A stretch of DNA of 16,687 nucleotides from a bacterium (lineage in GTDB: Archaea; Thermoplasmatota; Thermoplasmata; Lutacidiplasmatales; UBA184), in assembly GCA_021832495.1 (NCBI GenBank), contig JAKBKR010000011.1, positions 1-16,687 of the forward strand, given 5' to 3'. Position 1 is the first letter of the stretch, and every line of letters starts with the position of its first letter. The translations under genes and the position numbers were made by a program. This document shows, one piece after another, positions 6,462 to 13,774 of the stretch. A model generated the notes under the pieces. That model was not told the DNA's origin. It did no database searches and saw only the letters and a program-made list of their open reading frames with translations.

Positions 6462-7866
6462 TCCCACCGCCAAGGCGTTCGGCTCCTCCGTGACAGAGGA
6501 TGCCGTGCTGTTGGCGCCGGACCTCCTTTCGAGCCTCGCCCATGTGCGGATGCTCCGCCGGCAGGGGCTCCTCACGTCGAAGGATGCCCGGGCACTCATC
6601 CGGGTTCTGGGCGGTCTCCTAGGGAGGGCCCGCACGGGAACCTTCGCCCTCGACCCAGATCTGGAGGATGTGCACATGAACGTGGAATCTGAGGTCACGC
6701 GCGTCCTCGGGGACGTGGGCGCACGGCTTCCCACGGGCCGCAGCCGGAACGACCTCGTGGCTACGGACATCCTCCTCTACCTGCGCACGGCCCTCCTCGA
6801 TATCATCGAACGGGTGCTCGATGCGCAAGAGGCGCTACTACACCATGCGGAAGGTGCGTCGGGCCGAATCGTCTACCCGGCAGCGACCCATCTGCAGGAT
6901 GCCCAGTGCGTCTACCTTGGCCAGTGGCTCCAAGTACATGCCCATCGGTTCGCCCGGGACGCAGAGCGATTGCGGGAGATCCGGGAACGCATCCGAACCT
7001 GTCCGTTGGGCTCGGGAGCGGTCGCCGGAAGCTCACTTCCCCTCGACCCGCGTTACACGGCCAAACTCCTCGGGTTCGAAGAGGCGGCTTCGAACTCCAT
7101 CGATGCGGTGTCGGATCGCGATGCTTCGCTGGAGGCCCTGCTCGCGATCAGCGTTCTCGGTGTGCACGTGAGTGGATTGGCGGAAGAGTGGGTGCTTTGG
7201 TCGACCTCGCAGTTCGGCCGGCTCCGGCTGGACGACGCGTTCGTCACCACTTCGAGCCTCATGCCCCACAAACGCAACCCGGACATGGCGGAGCTCCTGC
7301 GCGCAGAAGCCGGAGCGCTCACGGGGCTTGCCACGGCGTACCTTGCCGTGCTCAAGGGACTTCCCTTATCCTACAACCGGGACCTCCAGGTCGGAAAGCG
7401 GATTGTGATCGAAGGGATCGAGCGGGCGCGCAAGGCCCTCACCCTTCTCCCGACCATGATCTCCTCTGCCCACTTCCTTCCTCCACCCAAAAGTGCCCCG
7501 GGTCGTGCCACGGCCAGTGTCGAGGTGGCGAACGCACTCGTGGAAAAGGGGGTCCCGTTCCGGATCGCCCATGAGCGCGTGGCCCAGCATCTCCGGGACG
7601 TTGAGGAAGAGGGGGGTGTGCCGTTCGGCACCGACTTCGGTCGTTGGGCCCGGGACTTCCCCGAACTCAGTACCGGGGGTTGGAAGGTCCCCTCGCCTGC
7701 GGAAGAGCCCGAAGTCCGGAGGACCTATGGGGGAAGTTCTCTCTCCGAGGTACGCAGGGACCGGAATGCCCTTCGTACCGCCCTTCGGAACATGCGTTCC
7801 TACGCGTCCGTGGAACGAGACCGGGAGGCTCGGATACAGGCCCGACTCTGCGCAGGACCCCTTTAG
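6430..7866 (+). CDS. argH: Argininosuccinate lyase
   Basis: ArgH splits argininosuccinate into arginine and fumarate. It belongs to the fumarase/aspartase superfamily of homotetramers. Seen are PTGRSRNDLVATDILLYLR (substrate-binding SRND), ATHLQDAQ (general THLQ site), and the superfamily signature as TTSSLMPHKRNPD with the catalytic serine loop. The start is chosen at GTG 6430, preceded by GGAG at 6417-6420 and giving 478 residues beginning MLRRRFHNPLDP, which lines up with the usual LWGGRF...DP N-terminus. The in-frame ATG 6382 would add a proline/serine-rich stretch that is really argG coding sequence in another frame. It overlaps argG by 32 nt and is the last gene of the operon; a 6-bp inverted repeat follows the stop. 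Confidence 0.94.
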   Translation: MLRRRFHNPLDPTAKAFGSSVTEDAVLLAPDLLSSLAHVRMLRRQGLLTSKDARALIRVLGGLLGRARTGTFALDPDLEDVHMNVESEVTRVLGDVGARLPTGRSRNDLVATDILLYLRTALLDIIERVLDAQEALLHHAEGASGRIVYPAATHLQDAQCVYLGQWLQVHAHRFARDAERLREIRERIRTCPLGSGAVAGSSLPLDPRYTAKLLGFEEAASNSIDAVSDRDASLEALLAISVLGVHVSGLAEEWVLWSTSQFGRLRLDDAFVTTSSLMPHKRNPDMAELLRAEAGALTGLATAYLAVLKGLPLSYNRDLQVGKRIVIEGIERARKALTLLPTMISSAHFLPPPKSAPGRATASVEVANALVEKGVPFRIAHERVAQHLRDVEEEGGVPFGTDFGRWARDFPELSTGGWKVPSPAEEPEVRRTYGGSSLSEVRRDRNALRTALRNMRSYASVERDREARIQARLCAGPL

Positions 7867-7870
7867 AACG

Positions 7871-7891
7871 GGACCCGAGCGACCGGGGTCC
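7871..7891 (+). terminator. Inverted repeat after argH, possible operon end
   Basis: GGACCC (7871-7876) and GGGTCC (7886-7891) form a 6-bp stem with a 9-nt loop just after the argH stop and immediately before the next TATA box. No T-run follows, so a terminator role is weakly supported; it may instead be an operator for the downstream promoter. Confidence 0.3.
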
Positions 7892-7892
7892 A

Positions 7893-7900
7893 CCTTATAA
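7893..7900 (+). promoter_or_regulatory. TATA box for the zinc-ribbon/RGG protein gene
   Basis: CCTTATAA is a good archaeal TATA match in otherwise GC-rich sequence. Its centre lies about 28 nt before ATG 7926, fitting leaderless transcription. This supports ATG 7926 over the in-frame ATG 7905, which would be too close to be on the transcript. Confidence 0.6.
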
Positions 7901-7925
7901 CTCAATGGAAGCTGATTCAGTTCCT

Positions 7926-8627
7926 ATGGCGAAGGTCTGTCCTGAGTGCGGTGCCGATTTGGTGATGTCCATCGAGGCCGATGGAAGCATGATGGGAACC
8001 TGTGACTCCTGCGGGGTCACGGTGCACATGCGAGCGAAACAAGAAGAATCCGAGGAAGTCGAAGCGGAAGCGGTCGAGACCGTCCCGCATGGTTGCCGAT
8101 CCTGTGGCGAACCCTTGACCTTCGAGGAGAACGCTGCGGGCGAGGTAGTGGGTCAATGCGCCAAGTGCGGGGGCCAATTCACCTTCGTCCTGCGTGCCGA
8201 AGGGGAAGCGGATACCGACGAGGGGCGCGATGATCGCCGCCCCCGGGCGTCATTCCGCGGGGGGGGACGCCGGTTCTCCGACCAAGGCGGACGGCCTGCG
8301 CGCGGATGCCGTCAGTGCGGGGGTCCCCTTGAGTTCACCCCGAACGATGAAGGAGGGGTCACCGGCCGGTGCACTTCCTGTGGGAACCAGTTCAAGCTGC
8401 CTCCGAGACAGCGAGACTCCGGCGGAGGATACGGCCGGAGGCCCGGAGGGGGCGGATATGGTGGAGGCCGCGGCGGAGGCGGTGGCTGGGGAGGCGGAGG
8501 CGGCGGCTCCCGAGGAGGCTATCGGAGTTCTGGAGGCCATTCCCAAGGCTATGGTGGTCGCGGGGGTCGTCCCGGGGGAAGAGGCGCCTATGACCGCCGG
8601 CGCCGCCCCCGTCGGGATGAGGAGTGA
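7926..8627 (+). CDS. Triple zinc-ribbon protein with RGG-like glycine-rich tail
   Basis: I do not recognise a named family. From ATG 7926 the protein has 233 residues. It contains three four-cysteine zinc ribbons: C5/C8/C26/C29, C57/C60/C78/C81 and C128/C131/C149/C152. In each, exactly 17 residues separate the two CxxC knuckles, and each knuckle is followed by glycine, so they look like tandem copies of one module. The first linker (36-56) is acidic; the second (90-127) is Arg/Gly-rich. Residues 165-233 are a low-complexity Gly/Arg/Tyr/Ser tail with GGYGGG, RGG and GRGG repeats, ending in a basic and acidic RRRRPRRDEE. Such tails in other proteins bind RNA or single-stranded nucleic acid and promote condensates, so RNA binding is an inference. 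It has its own TATA box between arg and acyl-CoA synthetase genes and appears to be monocistronic. Confidence 0.8.
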   Translation: MAKVCPECGADLVMSIEADGSMMGTCDSCGVTVHMRAKQEESEEVEAEAVETVPHGCRSCGEPLTFEENAAGEVVGQCAKCGGQFTFVLRAEGEADTDEGRDDRRPRASFRGGGRRFSDQGGRPARGCRQCGGPLEFTPNDEGGVTGRCTSCGNQFKLPPRQRDSGGGYGRRPGGGGYGGGRGGGGGWGGGGGGSRGGYRSSGGHSQGYGGRGGRPGGRGAYDRRRRPRRDEE

Positions 8628-8655
8628 CCTCAGGGTGACCGCGTAGCACCGCGGC

Positions 8656-8674
8656 TCCCGACCGGCCGTCGGGA
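8656..8674. promoter_or_regulatory. Perfect 7-bp inverted repeat upstream of the acyl-CoA synthetase promoter
   Basis: TCCCGAC and GTCGGGA flank a CGGCC loop. The dyad lies between the zinc-ribbon stop (8627) and the next TATA box (8679). It could be the 3'-end hairpin of the upstream transcript or a protein-binding operator. No T-run follows directly. Confidence 0.4.
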
Positions 8675-8678
8675 ACAA

Positions 8679-8685
8679 CTTTAAC
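8679..8685 (+). promoter_or_regulatory. TATA-like box for the GNAT/acyl-CoA synthetase gene
   Basis: CTTTAAC is centred about 26 nt before ATG 8708, in the only AT-rich patch of the intergenic region. The spacing suggests a leaderless mRNA. Confidence 0.5.
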
Positions 8686-8707
8686 TGGACGGCGTTATCG
8701 ACCGATC

Positions 8708-11401
8708 ATGCAGACCGCGGAACGGTTCTCTTCCGACGTGGTGCTGAGCGATGGATCGCTCATCCGTGTCGCTCCCGTGGCCCCGGGGGATCGGGAGGCG
8801 CTCGCCCGCTTCCTTGAAGGCTTGTCGTCCGAGGCGCTCGAACTTCGCTTCAATGGGCCGGTAGGCGACCGAACTAGGTTGCTTACGTGGCTGCTCCCCT
8901 CCCCGAACAGTTTCGCTCTTGCAGCATGGCACGAGGGGACCATCGTGGCGCACGCCGCATACCACCGCATGTCCCCGGAGGTGGCCGAGCCAGGGATCAT
9001 CGTTGCGGAACCGTATTGGGGACGGGGGCTCGGAACCATCCTCCTCGGTCAGCTCTCCGAGGCGGCGAACGCCGATGGCATCTCGACCCTGGAACACCTC
9101 GTCTCGGCGAGCAACCCGCGAGTCTTGACGGTGATCCGCGACCTGGGTTTTCCGATCACACAGCACTTTGAGCCGGGCCTCATCCGGGTCACGCAACCCA
9201 CGTCGCTGTCCGCGGATGTGGTGGAGCGCTTCTCCCTACGAGAAGCGGCATCGAACGCGGCCGCCGTGCGCGGCTTCCTTCGCCCTCGTTCTGTGGCGGT
9301 CATCGGCGCCTCGACGCAACGGGGAACGATCGGCGGCGAGCTCTTTCACAATTGTATCAGCGGAGGGTTCCCGGGCCCGGTGTATCCGGTCAACCCGAAC
9401 CATCCCGTCGTCCAGTCGGTCGTATCGTACGCGTCCATTTCCGACTGTCCCGGTCCGGTGGACCTCGCCATCATCTGCGTCCCTGCACCCGCCGTGCTCG
9501 ACGTGGCCGAAGCCTGTGCGAGCAAGGGCGTCCGTTCGCTCCTCGTCATCTCCGCCGGCTTTGGCGAATCCGGGGAGCAGGGAAGGGCGCTCCAGCGACA
9601 GCTCGTGGAGACCTGCCGGCGCCACGGGATGCGCCTCGTGGGTCCGAACTGCATGGGGATCGCAAACACCGCCCCCACCGTGAGCCTGAACGCCCAGTTC
9701 GCCGCCCTCCAGCCGAGCCCAGGGTCCATCGGGATCCTGTCCCAGTCGGGGGCGGTGGGCATCGCCCTGCTCGACTATGCGAACCACCTCGGCCATGGCA
9801 TGTCGAGCTTCGTCTCGGTGGGGAACAAAGCCGACATCTCCGGGAACGACCTGTTGAGCTACTGGGAGACCGACGATGAGACGAACCTGATCCTTCTCTA
9901 CCTTGAGTCGTTCGGCAACCCACGCAAGTTCGCCCAGATCGCCCGAAGGGTGAGCCGCAAGAAGCCCATCGTCGCGGTGAAAGGGGGGCGGTCCGCCGCC
10001 GGGTTCCGGGCCACCCAATCGCACACGGGGGCGCTCGTGGCCGCTTCGAACGTCACGGTCGACGCCCTTTTCCGCCAATCGGGGGTCATCCGCACGGATA
10101 CCCTTGAGGAGATGTTCGACGTTGCGGCGTTCCTCGATAGCCAACCGGTCCCCAAGGGACCCAACATCGGGATCATCACGAACGCAGGGGGTGCGGGGAT
10201 CCTGGCCACGGATGCCTGCGAGAACGCCGGATTGTCGGTTCCCGAGCTCAGTGCGAAGACTCAGGAGGCCCTCCGAAGCTTCCTGCGGCCCGATGCGTCG
10301 GTCCGGAACCCTGTGGATATGGTGGCCTCCGCCACGCGTGAGAACTACCGCACGGCAATCCAGATCCTGGCACGGGACCCCGGGATCGATGCGCTAGTCG
10401 TGATCTTCATCCCCCCCCTTGAACTAAAGGCATCCGAGGTGGCGCAGGACATCCTCTTCGCCGCCGGCAAGATCGGGGGAAGGGTCCCGATCGCCGCCGT
10501 GCTCATGGCGAGCCCGGATGTGCCCCCGCTCCTTTCCGACGGAAAGGTCCGGTTGCCCTCCTACCAGTTTCCCGAGGCTGCGGTGAGCGCCATCGCCAAG
10601 GCGGTCGAACATGGGCGCTGGCTCGCCACCCCGGACGAAAGGCCTCCGACATTCCCCGACGTCCAGCGCACCCGGGCGGCCACCCTGGTCGGCACCGCCG
10701 TGGCCTCTGGAGGTGGCTGGCTCCCGCCGGAGAAGGTGCAGGAGCTCCTTGGTTACTGTGGCATTTCTACCGTGGCTGCGCGGTACGCGGCGACACCCGA
10801 AGCGGCCGGGGCCGCGGCTGACGAGCTGGGGGGTCAGGTAGTATTGAAGGGCATCGCACCCGGGGTGCTGCACAAGAGGGATGCGGGTGCGGTGGTAGTC
10901 GGACTCGAAGGACGGGCTGCTGTGGAGTCCGCGGCCCGGGACATGGCCGCACGTCTCGCATCCCAGGGCCATCCGATCGAACGCTTCCTCCTCCAGCCTC
11001 AGATATCGGAGGCCGTGGAGATGCTGGTCGGAGTCACGCATGACTCCACATTCGGGCCCGTGGTCGCCTGCGGCGCCGGTGGAACGCTTGTCGAGCTCGT
11101 GAAGGACGTCGTGGTCCGCTTGGCCCCATTGACCGAACGGGAGGCAGACGAGATGCTCGCTTCGCTCCGCACCTATCCTCTGCTCACGGGCTACCGCGGA
11201 TCCCCTCCTGCAGACGTGACGGCCCTCCGTACGCTCCTTCTCCGCGTCGGTAGGATGGCGGATTATCTCCACGGTATCGTGGAGATGGACCTCAACCCCG
11301 TCATGGTCCTGCCCGACGGAAAAGGGGTGGCGGTCGTCGACGCGCGGGTGCGCGTGGCCGAGACCCCTCCGGACATCCCCCTCGGCGCCAAGAAGCGCTG
11401 A
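8708..11401 (+). CDS. GNAT acetyltransferase fused to ADP-forming acyl-CoA synthetase
   Basis: This is an 897-residue cytosolic fusion. Residues about 8-165 form a GNAT domain with the acetyl-CoA loop YWGRGLGTILL. From about 190 comes the CoA-binding Rossmann domain (SVAVIGAS), then ligase/flavodoxin-like domains (IGILSQSGAVG from about 340), and from about 672 an ATP-grasp domain. ADP-forming acetyl-CoA synthetases make acyl-CoA or, in reverse, ATP, through phosphohistidine steps. The alpha-type histidine is present (H439 in SHTGAL), as is the beta-type histidine (H722 in LHKRDAG). GNAT fusions of this kind include protein lysine acetyltransferases; N-terminal GNAT matches the Streptomyces PatA-type order rather than E. 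coli PatZ. Retained histidines suggest the synthetase half is active, unlike PatZ as I recall. Substrate acid and protein targets are unknown. Confidence 0.88.
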   Translation: MQTAERFSSDVVLSDGSLIRVAPVAPGDREALARFLEGLSSEALELRFNGPVGDRTRLLTWLLPSPNSFALAAWHEGTIVAHAAYHRMSPEVAEPGIIVAEPYWGRGLGTILLGQLSEAANADGISTLEHLVSASNPRVLTVIRDLGFPITQHFEPGLIRVTQPTSLSADVVERFSLREAASNAAAVRGFLRPRSVAVIGASTQRGTIGGELFHNCISGGFPGPVYPVNPNHPVVQSVVSYASISDCPGPVDLAIICVPAPAVLDVAEACASKGVRSLLVISAGFGESGEQGRALQRQLVETCRRHGMRLVGPNCMGIANTAPTVSLNAQFAALQPSPGSIGILSQSGAVGIALLDYANHLGHGMSSFVSVGNKADISGNDLLSYWETDDETNLILLYLESFGNPRKFAQIARRVSRKKPIVAVKGGRSAAGFRATQSHTGALVAASNVTVDALFRQSGVIRTDTLEEMFDVAAFLDSQPVPKGPNIGIITNAGGAGILATDACENAGLSVPELSAKTQEALRSFLRPDASVRNPVDMVASATRENYRTAIQILARDPGIDALVVIFIPPLELKASEVAQDILFAAGKIGGRVPIAAVLMASPDVPPLLSDGKVRLPSYQFPEAAVSAIAKAVEHGRWLATPDERPPTFPDVQRTRAATLVGTAVASGGGWLPPEKVQELLGYCGISTVAARYAATPEAAGAAADELGGQVVLKGIAPGVLHKRDAGAVVVGLEGRAAVESAARDMAARLASQGHPIERFLLQPQISEAVEMLVGVTHDSTFGPVVACGAGGTLVELVKDVVVRLAPLTEREADEMLASLRTYPLLTGYRGSPPADVTALRTLLLRVGRMADYLHGIVEMDLNPVMVLPDGKGVAVVDARVRVAETPPDIPLGAKKR

Positions 11402-11622
11402 AGGGGGAAACCATTCCCTGAAGCTCTCGGCGAGAGTACGCGGATCCCTCCCCCGTCGTTTGGACCGTTTGCACTGTGTTCGTGCGCGGTCGGATCGTTA
11501 CTATCGAGTCAAGCCCCGAGCACGTTCACGCTTGCGAAATAGACAAACGCCGTATTTCGATAGGTACTCGAGCTTACAAAAGGGACAAATACCGGGAAGA
11601 TTTTGCAACGCACAGAGGCATT
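11402..11622 (+). promoter_or_regulatory. Structured, AT-richer leader upstream of the ABC exporter
   Basis: These 221 bases hold no convincing gene. The first part can fold: GGGGG (11403-11407) faces CCCCC (11450-11454), enclosing a CTCTC-GGC-GAGAG hairpin (11424-11436). From about 11495 the sequence is clearly richer in A and T than the surrounding genes. It carries the perfect dyad CGAAATA/TATTTCG and TATA-like patches at 11573-11581 and 11586-11593. AGAGG near 11614-11618 may be a ribosome-binding site for GTG 11623. Confidence 0.45.
11535..11559. promoter_or_regulatory. Putative operator: 7-bp inverted repeat with 11-nt spacer
   Basis: CGAAATA (11535-11541) and TATTTCG (11553-11559) are perfect inverted copies, centre to centre 18 nt, just upstream of the likely promoter of the ABC genes. 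The geometry suits a dimeric winged-helix regulator such as those controlling drug exporters, which is an inference. Confidence 0.45.
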
Positions 11623-12573
11623 GTGAACTTGGCCGAGGTCATCGCGATCCGGAAACTTATCAAGGACTACGGCAACCTCCGGGCGGTCGACGGCATCGAC
11701 CTATCGATTCAGAAGGGAGAGGTCTATGCCTTCCTCGGACCGAACGGGGCGGGGAAGACCACCACGGTGGAGATCCTGGAAGGCCTCCGACCCCGGACAT
11801 CGGGGGAGGTCGAGGTCCTCGGTCTGGACCCCTGGAAGGACAACAAGAAGCTCATCCGGCAACTGGGGGTCATCCCGCAGGACTTCAAGTTCTTCGACAA
11901 GATCACCCCGAAGGAGGCCGTGGCCTTCTACGCCGGCCTCTTCGGGAAGAGGGCCGACGCCGATGCGATACTGAAGAAGGTCCGGCTCGAGGACAAGGCC
12001 TCGGACCGGTACGAGACGCTCTCGGGAGGCCAAAAGCAGAAGATGGGCCTTGCCCTCGCCCTCGTCAACGAGCCGGCCGTCCTGTTCCTGGACGAACCCA
12101 CGACCGGGCTTGATCCCCAGGCCCGGCGGTCCATATGGGAGGTGATCCGCTCGCTCCGGTCCGAAGGACGCACGGTCTTCCTCACGACCCACTACCTCGA
12201 GGAGGCCCAGCTCCTCGCCGATCGCGTGGCGATCATCAACCACGGCAAGATCGTTGCGACCGGCAGCCCGGAGGACATCATCCGGGAGCACGGACGGAGC
12301 GAAGTGCTCTCCCTCCAAGCCCCCCCCAAACTGGCCGATTACCTGCGCTCGAAGTTGGACCTGCCCGTGCGCGCCGAAGACCATACGGTGGACGTCGAGC
12401 TGAACTCGAATGAGGACGTGCTCCGGGTGCTCACCCTGGTGCAGCAGAGCGGGATACCGTGGACGGGGGTCTCGACCCGTCAAGACACCCTGGAGGACGT
12501 CTTCATCCGCCTCGTCGGCAAGACCACGGAGTCCGGGGACGTCGGCCCCGCGTCCCTGGGAGGGGCCAAATGA
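11623..12573 (+). CDS. ABC transporter ATP-binding protein (DrrA/ABC-2 exporter type)
   Basis: This 316-residue ATPase drives the permease encoded next. It shows Walker A GPNGAGKTTT, Q-loop GVIPQDF, signature LSGGQKQKM, Walker B AVLFLDEPTTGLD and the H-loop TTHYLEEA. The C-terminal region of about 90 residues ends in DTLEDVFIRLVGK, typical of DrrA-like subunits of antibiotic or lipid exporters. GTG 11623 (MNLAEVIAIRKLIKDYG) is chosen because the domain begins there and AGAGG lies just upstream. The frame stays open to GTG 11476, but the extra residues lack family similarity and fall in the AT-richer leader. The stop overlaps the permease start as ATGA, so the two are co-translated. Substrate unknown. 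Confidence 0.92.
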   Translation: MNLAEVIAIRKLIKDYGNLRAVDGIDLSIQKGEVYAFLGPNGAGKTTTVEILEGLRPRTSGEVEVLGLDPWKDNKKLIRQLGVIPQDFKFFDKITPKEAVAFYAGLFGKRADADAILKKVRLEDKASDRYETLSGGQKQKMGLALALVNEPAVLFLDEPTTGLDPQARRSIWEVIRSLRSEGRTVFLTTHYLEEAQLLADRVAIINHGKIVATGSPEDIIREHGRSEVLSLQAPPKLADYLRSKLDLPVRAEDHTVDVELNSNEDVLRVLTLVQQSGIPWTGVSTRQDTLEDVFIRLVGKTTESGDVGPASLGGAK

Positions 12574-13679
12574 ACCCGCGACGGGTGTACCTCAACCTCG
12601 GGGTGTTCGCCAAGGGTTACCTCCGGAGCCGTGTCGGTCTCTTCTTCGCCCTGGTTTTCCCCGTCATCCTTATCCTCCTGTTCGGGGCGATCTTCTCGAA
12701 TTCGAGCACCACCAGCGTGGACGTCTACGTCCAGAACCTGGACCACAACTCCCCTTTGAGCCTCCAGTTCCTCGAAGCCCTTAACTCGACCAAGGTGGTT
12801 CACCTGCATTTCGTAAGCCCCTCGGTGGGAAACCTGTCGAAATGGCTCGCCGCGAACGACCAGTCCGATGGTCTCGTGATCCCAGCGGGTTTCGCGGCCG
12901 GGTATTTCAACAAGACACCGGTGAACCTCACGGTGATCACGAACCCGCAGGATGCCACCACGTCGGGGATCGTCTACGGGGCCGTGGATGGCGTGGCCAA
13001 CTACTTCAACTTGCAGCGCGCGAACGGCACCGTCATCCTGAACGTCCAGCAACTGAGCCCGCCGACGCTGGGCGGGCAGTCCTTCCAATACATCGATTAC
13101 CTGGTCCCGGGGCTCATCGGGTTCTCCGTCCTGACCTCTCCCATGTTCTCGATGGTCAACATCAGCTCCGAGTACAAGAAGGAGAAACTGTTCCGGCAGC
13201 TCTCCCTGACCCCGCTCACGAAGTCCGAGTGGCTCAGCTCCACCATCATCTGGTACATCATCCTCACCCTGGTCTCCACTGTGATCATGGTCGCCGTGGG
13301 GCAGGGGGCGTTCGGGGCCAAGGTGACCCTTTCGCCCCTGATGCTCCCCTTCCTTGTGCTCGGACCGATCTTGTTCACTTCGTTGGGTCTGCTGGCCGGC
13401 AGCATCTCGAAGGACCCCGAAACCGCCGCCGTCATCGGGAATATCATCACGTTCCCCATGATGTTCCTCTCGGGGACCTTCTTCCCCGTATCGTTGTTCC
13501 CACCCTGGCTTGTTACGGTGGCCCACGTCCTCCCGCTCTTCTATGTGATCGATGGCTTGAACGCCGCGATGCTGTACGGGAACGTGGGGACCGCACTCTT
13601 CGACATGGCGGTGGTCGGGATCCTGGCACTCATCCTGTTCATCGCCTCCGTCCGCGTCTTCCAGTGGCGGGAGAACTGA
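12570..13679 (+). CDS. ABC-2 type transporter permease
   Basis: This 369-residue membrane protein is the partner of the upstream ATPase. TM1 is at about residues 20-42 (FFALVFPVILILLFGAIF). A large extracytoplasmic domain follows (about 43-170), rich in Asn, Thr and Ser. Five more membrane segments are predicted near 172-194, 222-248, 255-280, 287-308 and 340-366. This is the ABC-2 layout with a long first external loop, as in YhgE/DrrB-like exporters. The EYKKEKLFRQLSLTPLTKSEW segment between TM2 and TM3 is the usual coupling region. Several N-x-S/T sites occur in the external loop, which archaea could glycosylate. It probably exports a lipid, drug or other small molecule; the sequence does not show which. 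Confidence 0.9.
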   Translation: MNPRRVYLNLGVFAKGYLRSRVGLFFALVFPVILILLFGAIFSNSSTTSVDVYVQNLDHNSPLSLQFLEALNSTKVVHLHFVSPSVGNLSKWLAANDQSDGLVIPAGFAAGYFNKTPVNLTVITNPQDATTSGIVYGAVDGVANYFNLQRANGTVILNVQQLSPPTLGGQSFQYIDYLVPGLIGFSVLTSPMFSMVNISSEYKKEKLFRQLSLTPLTKSEWLSSTIIWYIILTLVSTVIMVAVGQGAFGAKVTLSPLMLPFLVLGPILFTSLGLLAGSISKDPETAAVIGNIITFPMMFLSGTFFPVSLFPPWLVTVAHVLPLFYVIDGLNAAMLYGNVGTALFDMAVVGILALILFIASVRVFQWREN

Positions 13680-13774
13680 TCCAGCGGGGCCGGCCTCTCC
13701 GTTCCCCCGCTTTTAGGACCCGACGCATGGGAGGAAAGGGCTAAACCCCACTCTGTTCTCTTTTCCCCGGGACC

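Noticed and set aside
8418..8610. Possible DNA tandem repeat made of GGAGG-like units
   Set aside because: The pattern follows Gly and Arg codons of the zinc-ribbon protein tail with varied third positions, so it is protein low complexity rather than a DNA repeat array.
11476..11622. N-terminal extension of the ABC ATPase from GTG 11476
   Set aside because: The extra 49 residues do not resemble ABC ATPases and fall in the AT-richer leader with a dyad and promoter-like patches.
12480..13526. 348-codon minus-strand frame opposite the ABC permease
   Set aside because: The translation is a charged, Gly/Asp/Glu-rich composition typical of antisense GC-rich membrane-protein genes.
13686..13695. 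GGCCGGCC palindrome after the permease as an operator
   Set aside because: An 8-bp GC-only palindrome is expected by chance in sequence of this composition and has no TATA box at a regulatory spacing.
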